The notes below the pieces were generated by a model that worked only from the letters and a program-made list of their open reading frames with translations, was not told where the DNA came from and searched no databases. From Peristeroidobacter agariperforans (GTDB lineage Bacteria; Pseudomonadota; Gammaproteobacteria; Steroidobacterales; Steroidobacteraceae), in assembly GCF_004138335.1 (NCBI RefSeq), contig NZ_RYFW01000001.1, positions 930,001-994,000 of the forward strand: a stretch of DNA of 64,000 nt, given 5' to 3'. Both the position numbers and the translations under genes were made by a program. Positions within the stretch are counted from its first letter, which is position 1. Each line of letters begins with the position of its first letter. Shown here one piece after another: positions 29,059 through 36,960 of the stretch.

Positions 29059-30828
29059 ATGGCTTTTGTAGCAATCGCCGATCGCGATCACGAACACGCC
29101 CTGCACGATCCGCAGAGTTTCATCCGCAAGTACATCTGGAGTCAGGACCACAAGGTCATCGCCATTCAGTACGCGCTGGTGGCGACCGCCATCGGCCTGG
29201 TGGCGCTGACCATGTCGGTGCTGATGCGGCTGCAGCTGGGATTTCCGGATACGTTCAACATCATCGCCCCGCAGGAGTACTACCAGTACATCACCATGCA
29301 CGGGATGATCATGGTGATCTATCTGCTGACGGCGCTGTTCCTGGGCGGCTTCGGCAACTATCTCATTCCGCTGATGCTGGGTTCCCGGGACATGGTGTTC
29401 CCGTACATGAACATGCTCAGCTTCTGGTTCTACCTGCTCGCGGTGCTGGTGCTGGTCGCCGGCTTCTTCGTCCCCGGCGGTCCCACCGGGGCCGGATGGA
29501 CGCTGTATCCTCCGCAAGCGGTGCTGCCGGGCACGCCGGGCGCGACCTGGGGCATCATTTGTATGCTCGCGTCGCTCGCGATCTTCATCGTCGCGTTCAC
29601 CATGGGCGGTCTGAACTATGTGACGACGGTGCTGCAGGCCCGCTGCCGGGGCATGACGTTCATGCGCATGCCGCTGTCGGTGTGGGGCATCTTCATGGCC
29701 TCCATCCTCGGCTTGCTGGCGTTCCCTGCACTGTTCGTTTCCGCGATCATGATGACGCTGGACTCGGTGATCGGCACCAGCTTCTTCATGCCGGCGGTCG
29801 CTTCCATGGGCGAGAAGACGGTGCACACCGGCGGCAGTCCGCTGCTGTTCCAGCATCTGTTCTGGTTCTTCGGGCATCCGGAGGTTTATATCGTCGCGCT
29901 GCCGGCGTTCGGCATCGTGTCGGATCTGCTCAGCACGCACGCCCGCCGCAACATCTTCGGCTATCGGATGATGGTGTGGGCGATCCTGGCCATCGGCTGT
30001 CTGAGCTTCGTCGTGTGGGCGCACCACATGTACGTGAGCGGCATGAATCCGTACTTCGGCTTCTTCTTCGCGACCACCACGCTGATCATCGCGGTGCCGA
30101 CCGCCATCAAAGTCTACAACTGGGTGCTGACCATCTGGCGCGGCGACGTGCACCTCACCGTGCCGATGCTGTTCGCCATCGGCTTCATTTTCACATTCAT
30201 CAATGGCGGCCTGACCGGATTGTTTCTTGGCAACGTGACGGTCGACGTGCCGCTGTCGGGCACTTACTTCGTGGTCGCGCACTTCCACATGGTGATGGGC
30301 GTGTCGCCGATTCTGGTGGTGTTCGGCGCCATCTATCACTGGTATCCGAAGATCACCGGGCGCATGTTCGACGAGGCGCTCGGCAAGTTCCATTTCTGGA
30401 TGACGTTTATCGGCGCGTACGCGATCTTCTTGCCGATGCACTACATGGGCATCCTGGGCGTGCCGCGTCGTTACTACGGCTATAGCGACGCCATTCAGTT
30501 CATTCCACCCTCGGTCCATGAAGCCAATGAATGGATTTCGATCTCGGCGATGATAGTCGCGGCCACACAGCTGGTGTTCCTCTACAACCTCATCCACTCC
30601 TACTTCAGAGGTCCGGTCGCGGATGGCAACCCCTGGCGCGCAACCACGCTCGAGTGGCAGACGCCGCAGACGCCGCCGAAGCACGGCAACTGGGGCAAGG
30701 ACCTGCCTGAAGTGCATCGCTGGGCTTACGACTACAGCGTGCCCGGCGCGCCGGAGGACTTCATTCCTCAGAACGTGCCGCACTCCGAGAAGACGCCGGT
30801 CGGTCGCGAGCACGGGGTTCCGACATGA
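29059..30828 (+). CDS. coxN: Cytochrome c oxidase subunit I, second copy (CoxN-like)
   Basis: The 589 aa product is a second heme-copper oxidase subunit I. It has WFFGHPEVYIVALP, HHM, the K-channel lysine in PTAIKVYNW and YFVVAHFHMV; D-channel residues lie in GNYLIPLMLGSRDMVFPYMN. It is again A1-type. The C-terminus is longer than in the first copy. ATG at 29059 is chosen because AAGGAG at 29044-29049 is 9 nt upstream; GTG at 29053 is too close. It overlaps the following gene by 4 bp. Confidence 0.95.
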   Translation: MAFVAIADRDHEHALHDPQSFIRKYIWSQDHKVIAIQYALVATAIGLVALTMSVLMRLQLGFPDTFNIIAPQEYYQYITMHGMIMVIYLLTALFLGGFGNYLIPLMLGSRDMVFPYMNMLSFWFYLLAVLVLVAGFFVPGGPTGAGWTLYPPQAVLPGTPGATWGIICMLASLAIFIVAFTMGGLNYVTTVLQARCRGMTFMRMPLSVWGIFMASILGLLAFPALFVSAIMMTLDSVIGTSFFMPAVASMGEKTVHTGGSPLLFQHLFWFFGHPEVYIVALPAFGIVSDLLSTHARRNIFGYRMMVWAILAIGCLSFVVWAHHMYVSGMNPYFGFFFATTTLIIAVPTAIKVYNWVLTIWRGDVHLTVPMLFAIGFIFTFINGGLTGLFLGNVTVDVPLSGTYFVVAHFHMVMGVSPILVVFGAIYHWYPKITGRMFDEALGKFHFWMTFIGAYAIFLPMHYMGILGVPRRYYGYSDAIQFIPPSVHEANEWISISAMIVAATQLVFLYNLIHSYFRGPVADGNPWRATTLEWQTPQTPPKHGNWGKDLPEVHRWAYDYSVPGAPEDFIPQNVPHSEKTPVGREHGVPT

Positions 30829-31517
30829 GCTTGACGGTCGCATACGCCGCGCTCGCGACTGGCATCGTCGTCTGGGCGATCCTGGTGATGAAGTTGCGCT
30901 CGAAGCCGTGGGAAGCGACCGCGGCTGCGGCTCCTCAGGCAACGGGCTTTTCTGTTTCGGCGAAGCGCATCGGCCTGTGGATCTTCCTTGCCGTCGTCAC
31001 TTCGTTGTTTTGTTTGTTCCTTTCAGCCTACTACATGCGGATGGGCCAGCACGCGGGGCACGGCTCGCCGATGGCTGCGGGCGATTGGAAGGCGATTCGC
31101 GATCCTACGATCCTGTGGTTCAACACGGTGCTGCTGATCCTGGGCAGCATCACCATGCAGTCGGCGCGAGCTTCGGTCGCCAGGAGTGAGGTCCAACAGA
31201 CTCGAGTGCGCTTGTTTGCAGCGGGCCTGCTGACCTTCGCGTTCCTGGTCGGCCAGTGGCTCGCGTGGCGCGAGATTCGCTATTCCGAGTTGTTCACGCC
31301 GCTGAATCCAGCAGTCGCATTTTTCTACGTGCTCACCATCGTGCACGCACTGCACCTGCTAGGAGGATTGGTGGTATGGGGGCGCACCTTCGCGCGCGCG
31401 CTGCGCAAAGACGTGGAGCTGATCGACGTGCGTTTGAGCGTCGAGCTCACTTCGGTGTACTGGCACTATCTGCTGCTGGTCTGGCTGGGACTGTTCGCTG
31501 TGTTGTTATCGACGTGA
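30825..31517 (+). CDS. coxO: Cytochrome c oxidase subunit III-like protein (CoxO-like)
   Basis: The 230 aa product has about seven membrane helices and the subunit III C-terminal pattern SVYWHYLLLVWLGLFAVLL. LRSKPWEAT follows the first helix. The start overlaps the coxN stop (ATGA), so translation is probably coupled. CoxMNOP operons have two subunit III-like genes in a row, and this is the first. It is more diverged from the main subunit III at 24333 than the next gene. Confidence 0.87.
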   Translation: MSLTVAYAALATGIVVWAILVMKLRSKPWEATAAAAPQATGFSVSAKRIGLWIFLAVVTSLFCLFLSAYYMRMGQHAGHGSPMAAGDWKAIRDPTILWFNTVLLILGSITMQSARASVARSEVQQTRVRLFAAGLLTFAFLVGQWLAWREIRYSELFTPLNPAVAFFYVLTIVHALHLLGGLVVWGRTFARALRKDVELIDVRLSVELTSVYWHYLLLVWLGLFAVLLST

Positions 31518-31530
31518 GCGAGAGGCAAGC

Positions 31531-32205
31531 ATGAGCCACGAACCTGCCACATTGGAGCCTGGTTTCAGAGGCGTGACCGCGGACTGGTCTGCGGACAAGC
31601 AGGCCTTCCCGGTGCCCTGGGGCAAGGCAATGATGTGGATCTTCCTGCTCTCGGACACGTTCATCTTTTCCTGTTTCCTCACGTCGTACATGAACGTGCG
31701 CATGTCGACGACCGATCCGTGGCCCAATACCGCCGAAGTCTTCGCACTGACCGTTGGCGGTCACCACATTCCCCTGTTGCTCATCGCCATCATGACGATG
31801 GTGCTGATCACCAGCAGCGGCACGATGGCCATGGCGGTGAACTTCGGCTATCGACGCGATCGCAAGCGCACTGCCCAGTTGATGTTTGCTACGGCGGCGC
31901 TGGGTCTGTGTTTCGTCGGCATGCAGGCTTTCGAGTGGACCAAGCTGATCGTCGATGAAGGCGTCCGGCCATGGGGCAATCCGCTCGGCGCGGCGCAATT
32001 CGGCTCGTCGTTTTTCATGATCACCGGTTTTCACGGCCTGCACGTGACCGGCGGCGTGATCTACCTCACCGTGGTCGCGTGGCGCGTGCTGAGCGGCTTC
32101 TACGATCGCAAAGGCACTTACGAGACCGTCGAGGTCGCCGGCCTGTACTGGCATTTCGTCGATCTGGTGTGGGTGTTCATTTTCGCGTTCTTCTATTTGT
32201 GGTGA
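31531..32205 (+). CDS. coxP: Cytochrome c oxidase subunit III (CoxP-like)
   Basis: The 224 aa product has five to six membrane helices. Recognisable subunit III segments are MMWIFLLSDTFIFSCFLTSY, FFMITGFHGLHVTGGVIYL and the C-terminal GLYWHFVDLVWVFIFAFFYLW. It lies 13 bp after the CoxO-like gene. The protein lacks the first two helices of the seven-helix form, so it may pair with CoxO to supply a full subunit III function; that pairing is inference. Confidence 0.9.
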   Translation: MSHEPATLEPGFRGVTADWSADKQAFPVPWGKAMMWIFLLSDTFIFSCFLTSYMNVRMSTTDPWPNTAEVFALTVGGHHIPLLLIAIMTMVLITSSGTMAMAVNFGYRRDRKRTAQLMFATAALGLCFVGMQAFEWTKLIVDEGVRPWGNPLGAAQFGSSFFMITGFHGLHVTGGVIYLTVVAWRVLSGFYDRKGTYETVEVAGLYWHFVDLVWVFIFAFFYLW

Positions 32206-32243
32206 CGGGTCGCGCCCGTCCCGAACTACTTGCGGAGAGCGGC

Positions 32244-32633
32244 ATGGCGGTAAGACAGCACGACATCGAGACGGACGTTCCTGTGGATCATTCATCCGCA
32301 CACGCAGCCGGGCACGGCGCCCATGCGGAAGGTCAGCAGCACCCCATCAAGCTGTATCTGTGGATCTGGTTGCTGTTGTTCGTCTTCAGCGCATTTTCCT
32401 ACATGGTCGATTACTTCCAGCTGCAGGGCGCGCTGCGCTGGACGCTGATCATCGTGTTCATGCTGATCAAGGCTAGCTTCATCGTGGCGATCTTCATGCA
32501 CATGGCCTGGGAACGGCTGGCGCTGAAGCTGGCGATCCTGGTGCCGCCGCTGGCGCTGCTGATCCTGATCGCGCTGATGGCCATCGAGGGGGATTACACG
32601 TTCCTGACGCGGCTCGCTTCGTTCGTGAAATAA
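32244..32633 (+). CDS. Cytochrome c oxidase subunit IV
   Basis: The 129 aa product has a His-rich N-terminus (DHSSAHAAGHGAHAEGQQH) and three membrane helices in the typical subunit IV spacing, with the central KASFIVAIFMHMAWER segment. I chose the ATG at 32244, which has a GGAGAG box upstream. It follows the CoxP-like gene by 38 bp and ends the second oxidase operon. The His-rich stretch could bind metal, which is speculative. Confidence 0.88.
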   Translation: MAVRQHDIETDVPVDHSSAHAAGHGAHAEGQQHPIKLYLWIWLLLFVFSAFSYMVDYFQLQGALRWTLIIVFMLIKASFIVAIFMHMAWERLALKLAILVPPLALLILIALMAIEGDYTFLTRLASFVK

Positions 32634-32733
32634 CTGTAAGACGGTGCGGGCAAATCGCCCAACCGACACAAATCCGGCGTCGGGGCGCTTATCATTGCGC
32701 CCCGCTCAAAATCGCCTTGAATCTCAGCAGTTC

Positions 32734-33723
32734 ATGACTTCAAGTTTGCTTCTGTTCCGCCGCCTGGCGCTGGCCGGCGTGCTGCTCGCGCTGGTCGTGG
32801 TCGTGCTCGGCGCCTGGGTGCGATTGAGCGCCGCGGGCCTGGGCTGCCCCGACTGGCCGGGTTGTTATGGTCACTTGAGCGCGGGCAGCGCCGCCGAGAA
32901 CGTCGACGCCGTCAACCAGGCGTTCCCGCATCGGCCGTTCGAGTACCACAAGGCCATCAAGGAGATGGTGCATCGATACTTCGCCTCCGGCCTGGGCTTG
33001 CTGATCCTGGTGCTCGCCGGCCTCGCCATCCGCAATCGCGAGGATCCGCAGCAGCCGGTGGCTCTGCCGCTCGCGCTGGTCGCACTGGTGATTTTCCAAG
33101 GGCTGCTGGGCATGTGGACCGTCACGCTGCTGCTCAAGCCGCTCATCGTCGTTCTGCACCTGATCGGCGGCTTGTCGACACTGTCGCTGCTCGCCTGGCT
33201 GGCAATGCGTCCGCCGGAAGTCGTGGAGCGCTCGGACAACGGCGGCTTGCGCAAGCTCGCGGCCCTCGGTCTGGCGATGCTCGCTCTGCAAATCATGCTC
33301 GGCGGCTGGACCAGCAGTAACTACGCGGCGCTCGCCTGCCCGGACTTCCCGACCTGTCAGAACAGCTATTGGCCGGACATGGACATGAAGGACGCTTTCG
33401 TGCTGTGGCGGGGCTTGGGCATCGATTACGAAGGCGGCGTGCTGGATCATCCGGCGCGCGTCGCCATCCACTTCGTTCATCGGCTGGGCGCAATCGCGGC
33501 GGCTCTCATCCTGGGCGCATTGAGTTACCTGGCCTGGCGACGGGGCACGACGCCGGCAGTGCGGACCGCGGGCGTGGTGCTCGGGTTGATATTGGTTGCG
33601 CAGCTCATTCTCGGCCCCGTCATGGTTATGCGCGCGTTGCCATTGGCACTGGCCACGGCGCACAACGGGGTAGCCGCATTGCTGCTGCTCGCGACGGTGC
33701 GGATGAACAGATTGTTGCGCTAG
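32734..33723 (+). CDS. ctaA: Heme A synthase (COX15/CtaA)
   Basis: CtaA oxidises the C8 methyl of heme O to the formyl group of heme A. The 329 aa product, from the ATG at 32734, has eight membrane helices. Signatures include VVLGAWVRLSAAGLGCPDWPGCYG and, in the second half, MLGGWTSSNYAALACPDFPTC and VAIHFVHRLGA. Each half carries a cysteine pair and heme-ligating histidines. It serves both oxidases. In relatives it normally follows the SCO-like gene directly; here the second oxidase operon intervenes. Confidence 0.95.
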   Translation: MTSSLLLFRRLALAGVLLALVVVVLGAWVRLSAAGLGCPDWPGCYGHLSAGSAAENVDAVNQAFPHRPFEYHKAIKEMVHRYFASGLGLLILVLAGLAIRNREDPQQPVALPLALVALVIFQGLLGMWTVTLLLKPLIVVLHLIGGLSTLSLLAWLAMRPPEVVERSDNGGLRKLAALGLAMLALQIMLGGWTSSNYAALACPDFPTCQNSYWPDMDMKDAFVLWRGLGIDYEGGVLDHPARVAIHFVHRLGAIAAALILGALSYLAWRRGTTPAVRTAGVVLGLILVAQLILGPVMVMRALPLALATAHNGVAALLLLATVRMNRLLR

Positions 33724-33793
33724 AAGTGGTTGGACGTAAGGCGTCGCGGATTAGGATCGGAACTGCTTCCTAACGCCCAACGGCCAACCACTT
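33724..33793 (+). repeat. Imperfect inverted repeat between ctaA and ctaB
   Basis: Arms 33724-33744 and 33773-33793 match at 18 of 21 positions, including a perfect terminal 10 bp (aagtggttgg / ccaaccactt), with a 28 nt loop. The left arm starts immediately after the ctaA stop codon. It could be a REP-like element, an mRNA processing or stability hairpin, or an attenuator. No T-run follows. Confidence 0.7.
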
Positions 33794-33830
33794 GCCTGTA
33801 GAATCCGCCGTTGGTCACTGCCGCCCCCCT

Positions 33831-34736
33831 ATGTCCGCCGTGGAAACCTCCTCACTTCAGCCTGCCGCCTCCTGGCGCGATTACTACGAGCTGGGCAAGC
33901 CCCGCGTGGTAATGCTGATCATGTTCACGGCCATTGCCGGCATGTTCCTGGCAGCGCCCGGCTTGCCGCCGCTCAATGCGCTGATTTTCGGTACGCTGGG
34001 CATCGCCCTGGCGGCATCCTCGGCAGCTGCGATCAATCACGTATTGGATCGTCGCTTCGACGAGCAGATGGCGCGCACACGTAATCGCCCGCTGCCGACC
34101 GGCCACGTTACCGAGCGTCAGGCGCTGGGCTATGCACTCGTACTAGCCGTGGTGTCGATGGTGTTGTTGTGGGGCTGTGTGAATGCGCTGACAGCCGTCC
34201 TCACTTTCTGCTCGCTGATCGGCTACGCGGTGATCTACACGGTGTGGCTGAAGCACGCGACTCCGCAGAACATCGTGATTGGCGGCGCGGCCGGAGCGGC
34301 TCCGCCGGTGCTGGGCTGGACGGCCGTCACCGGCTCGGTCGATCCACACGCGCTGCTGTTGTTCCTGATCATCTTCACCTGGACGCCTCCGCACTTCTGG
34401 GCGCTGGCGATTGCACGACGCGATGAGTACGCGAAGGCGGGCATTCCGATGCTGCCGGTCGCCTACAGCAGCGATTTCACGCGGCTGCATATTCTGCTCT
34501 ACACGATCCTGCTGGTGATCGTGACGCTGCTGCCCTACCTCACCGGCATGAGCGGCCTGATCTATCTCGCGGCGGCGCTGATCCTCGGCTCGCTCTTCCT
34601 GTTCCGCGCCCTGCAGCTCAAAGTGCGCCAGGACGCCCGTCTGCCCATGCAGACCTTCGGTTACTCGATCACCTATCTGGCACTGCTGTTCGCAGCGTTG
34701 CTGATCGATCACTATGTCACCATCCGGCTGACGTAG
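33831..34736 (+). CDS. ctaB: Protoheme IX farnesyltransferase (heme O synthase)
   Basis: This UbiA-superfamily enzyme attaches a farnesyl group to protoheme to make heme O, the precursor of heme A. The 301 aa product, from the ATG at 33831, has the motifs [21 protein letters not shown] (first Asp-rich region) and [17 protein letters not shown]. The second Asp-region equivalent is in [21 protein letters not shown]. It has about nine membrane helices. It lies 107 bp after ctaA, separated by the inverted repeat. Confidence 0.96.
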   Translation: MSAVETSSLQPAASWRDYYELGKPRVVMLIMFTAIAGMFLAAPGLPPLNALIFGTLGIALAASSAAAINHVLDRRFDEQMARTRNRPLPTGHVTERQALGYALVLAVVSMVLLWGCVNALTAVLTFCSLIGYAVIYTVWLKHATPQNIVIGGAAGAAPPVLGWTAVTGSVDPHALLLFLIIFTWTPPHFWALAIARRDEYAKAGIPMLPVAYSSDFTRLHILLYTILLVIVTLLPYLTGMSGLIYLAAALILGSLFLFRALQLKVRQDARLPMQTFGYSITYLALLFAALLIDHYVTIRLT

Positions 34737-34751
34737 CTCGCTTCCGACATC

Positions 34752-35972
34752 GTGGCTCCGGCGCGTACACCACGAAGCTCGATTCCCTGGCTGACGGCAG
34801 CGGTCATCGCGCTGATCCTCTACGGCTCGCTGTATCCGTTCAACCTCAAGCCCGATGCCCAGAGCGATTTGCTCGGCGCACTTGGTCAGTTGTCGTGGGC
34901 GCGCGCCGGCCGCGGCGATCGCATCTCCAACGTATTGCTCTATCTGCCGCTCGGCTTCTGTTTGTATCTGTGGCTGAACGAGCGGCTCCGACGTGGGCCG
35001 TCAGTGACGCTTGCGACCGTGTTGGGCACGCTGCTGTCTCTCGGCATTGAAGTCGCACAGGTCTATGTATCGAAGCGCGTGCCGAGCCTGGCCGATCTCG
35101 CGCTGAATTCCGGTGGAACGCTGCTCGGTGCGATCGGCGGCATGGGCTGGACAGCGCTCAGTCATCTCATGCACATGCCGTCGCGCGCAGAGAAACAAAC
35201 GCGCGATCCGGGCGCGGCACTCCTCATCGGCCTGTGGCTCGCGTGGCGCTTCGCACCGTTCGTGCCGCAGTTCGATCTGGGCAAGCTGAAGGCGGCGTTG
35301 CGGCCGCTGTTCGATCCCACGTTCGACTTCGTCACCGTGCTGATCTTTCTCACCTGCTGGCTGGTCGTGAATCAGGCGGTCGCTGCGATGGTGAGCCGGC
35401 CGCGACGCTTGGAAACATTGCTGCTGCTGATGGCAGCGGTGCTGATCGGCCGCCTGGTCGTTGCGAGCCAGGCGTTCGTGCCCGCCGAATTGCTGGCGCT
35501 ACTGTTGTTGTTGCCGATGGTCGTACTCATGCACCGGCTGCGACCGCGCCCACGGCGAGCTGCGCTGGTGCTCGCGGTCGTCGCGTTGTTGATCATCGAA
35601 GAGCTCGCGCCGTTCGACTTCTCTCGACAAGCCGCGCAGTTCGATTTCTGGCCGTTCCTGGCGCTGGTCGATTCCGGCTGGAATCCGGCGGTGGTCGACT
35701 GGGTGCAGGTGTTCGGCAAATTGTTTCTTTATGGCGCCTTGCTGTGGGTGGTGCGTGAATGGGGGGCGTCCACGGAGTTTGCCTTTGGCGTGATGCTGAC
35801 CATCGCCACGGTCGTCGAACTGCTGCAAATCTGGCTGCCCGCCGAACATGCTTCGATCACCGATCCGCTGCTGGCACTGACGATCGGCCTGGTGTTTCGT
35901 TCGCTGTATCGACGGCATCGCCCGCGACGCATCGCGGGCCCGACCAACAGCCTGTCACTGCGCGAACGTTGA
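34752..35972 (+). CDS. VanZ family membrane protein
   Basis: The 406 aa product (GTG start) has about nine hydrophobic segments. An N-terminal VanZ-like region contains YGSLYPFNLKP, DRISNVLLYLPLGF and EVAQVYVSKRVPSLADLALNSGGTLLGA. A second, weaker VanZ-like region appears at the C-terminal end (DWVQVFGKLFLYGALLW, ELLQIWLPAEHASITDP). VanZ proteins are linked to low-level teicoplanin resistance, but most are of unknown function. It follows ctaB by 15 bp and converges with the lipoprotein gene. Confidence 0.85.
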   Translation: MAPARTPRSSIPWLTAAVIALILYGSLYPFNLKPDAQSDLLGALGQLSWARAGRGDRISNVLLYLPLGFCLYLWLNERLRRGPSVTLATVLGTLLSLGIEVAQVYVSKRVPSLADLALNSGGTLLGAIGGMGWTALSHLMHMPSRAEKQTRDPGAALLIGLWLAWRFAPFVPQFDLGKLKAALRPLFDPTFDFVTVLIFLTCWLVVNQAVAAMVSRPRRLETLLLLMAAVLIGRLVVASQAFVPAELLALLLLLPMVVLMHRLRPRPRRAALVLAVVALLIIEELAPFDFSRQAAQFDFWPFLALVDSGWNPAVVDWVQVFGKLFLYGALLWVVREWGASTEFAFGVMLTIATVVELLQIWLPAEHASITDPLLALTIGLVFRSLYRRHRPRRIAGPTNSLSLRER

Positions 35973-35973
35973 G

Positions 35974-36747
35974 TCAGAAGGACATGTTGCCGACGCGCGC
36001 GCAGCCAGCGTATTTCTTGCCATCCAGCGTCGCGCGCGCCGAGTACGCGAAGTACTCGCCGGACATGTCGTCTCGGCACGCCTGAGCTTCGATCAGCAGT
36101 TCGATCTTATGCTCGGCATTGGCGGCCACGAAGCTCACAGCGCCTTCGGAATCCTGCGTCTGCGGCGCGGCAATGGAAATTTCCTTCGGCTCCTCGGGCT
36201 GGCGCCAAAGCAATTCCGCTTCGCTGACCTCTACGCCCCAGAACGGCTCGTTGCCGCGAGCGGCGACGATGTAATCCTGCGGCGGTAAACCGCAGCCGCG
36301 CGTCTGCCCATCCGGCGCGGCGTACAACGCTTCCTCCAACAAGAAGGTACCCGCGAAGCCCTCGGGCGCGGGCTGATCCATGGCGCGCTCGCCATACGCC
36401 TCGACGTACAGCTTCAGCCCCTGATCCGCGCCATTCGCATCCTTCTCGCCGGCGAACTCACGCTTCAACACGCCATCGGTCTGATCGACCAGCAGCAGAT
36501 CCTTCTGCTCGCCGCAGGGACGGAAACTGCTGCGATCAGCGGCCAGTGTGACAATACCGCGCTTGATGGCGAGCCCCGACTCCGCGGGCGGCTCGGATGT
36601 CGCCGGAGCTTCCGGCGGCACGCTGGAGGTGCCGGTATCGGAGGTTGGCGCAGCAGCCGGCACCACGGGCTCGGGTGCCTTGGAGCATCCCGCCAACGTC
36701 AGCAAAACCGCGCAATGGGAAAGTAACATCCCGCGCCAAACACGCAT
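35974..36747 (-). CDS. COG3650-type lipoprotein
   Basis: From the ATG at 36747, with a GGGAGG ribosome-binding site, the product is 257 aa. It has a lipoprotein signal with lipobox LAGC. A Pro/Ala/Ser-rich linker is followed by two domains: a copper-resistance NlpE-like or MliC-like region, and a COG3650 domain with ARGNEPFWGVEV and a C-terminal CRDDMSGEYFAYSA...YAGCARVG pattern. The latter is typical of predicted membrane-anchored proteins of unknown function. It is divergent from uvrD. Confidence 0.78.
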   Translation of the reverse strand: MRVWRGMLLSHCAVLLTLAGCSKAPEPVVPAAAPTSDTGTSSVPPEAPATSEPPAESGLAIKRGIVTLAADRSSFRPCGEQKDLLLVDQTDGVLKREFAGEKDANGADQGLKLYVEAYGERAMDQPAPEGFAGTFLLEEALYAAPDGQTRGCGLPPQDYIVAARGNEPFWGVEVSEAELLWRQPEEPKEISIAAPQTQDSEGAVSFVAANAEHKIELLIEAQACRDDMSGEYFAYSARATLDGKKYAGCARVGNMSF

Positions 36748-36821
36748 GCACGCCTCCCGGCAACCCGCTGTAGCCGCACAGCATATAGAAACGGCCAGCC
36801 TGCTAGAATGCGCGACCTGAT

Positions 36822-36865
36822 TAATACGCGACTCGGGCATGCTTGTAATACAGCGACTCGGGCAT
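36822..36865 (+). repeat. Direct repeat upstream of uvrD
   Basis: Two copies of a 19-20 bp sequence (taatac.gcgactcgggcat) start 24 bp apart at 36822 and 36846, in the 213 bp gap between the lipoprotein gene and uvrD. The copies differ by a single base insertion. The spacing of roughly two helical turns would suit a regulator binding site, but this is inference. Confidence 0.6.
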
Positions 36866-36960
36866 CCTGCCACTCGCGCTGTGGCGCCTGCGGCGTCGGG
36901 CACATCCCTGTGCCTGGGTGGCTGTACCCGACGTAGGCTCGGCTGACGTGAGGACTGACC

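Noticed and set aside
28696-30942. A 748-codon antisense frame over coxM and coxN
   Set aside because: Same compositional artefact; no recognisable domain, and the plus-strand genes are certain.
36768-36781. CTGT-N6-ACAG palindrome upstream of uvrD, considered as a LexA box
   Set aside because: The E. coli-type box needs CTGT-N8-ACAG; spacing is two bases short, and the site lies far from the uvrD start.
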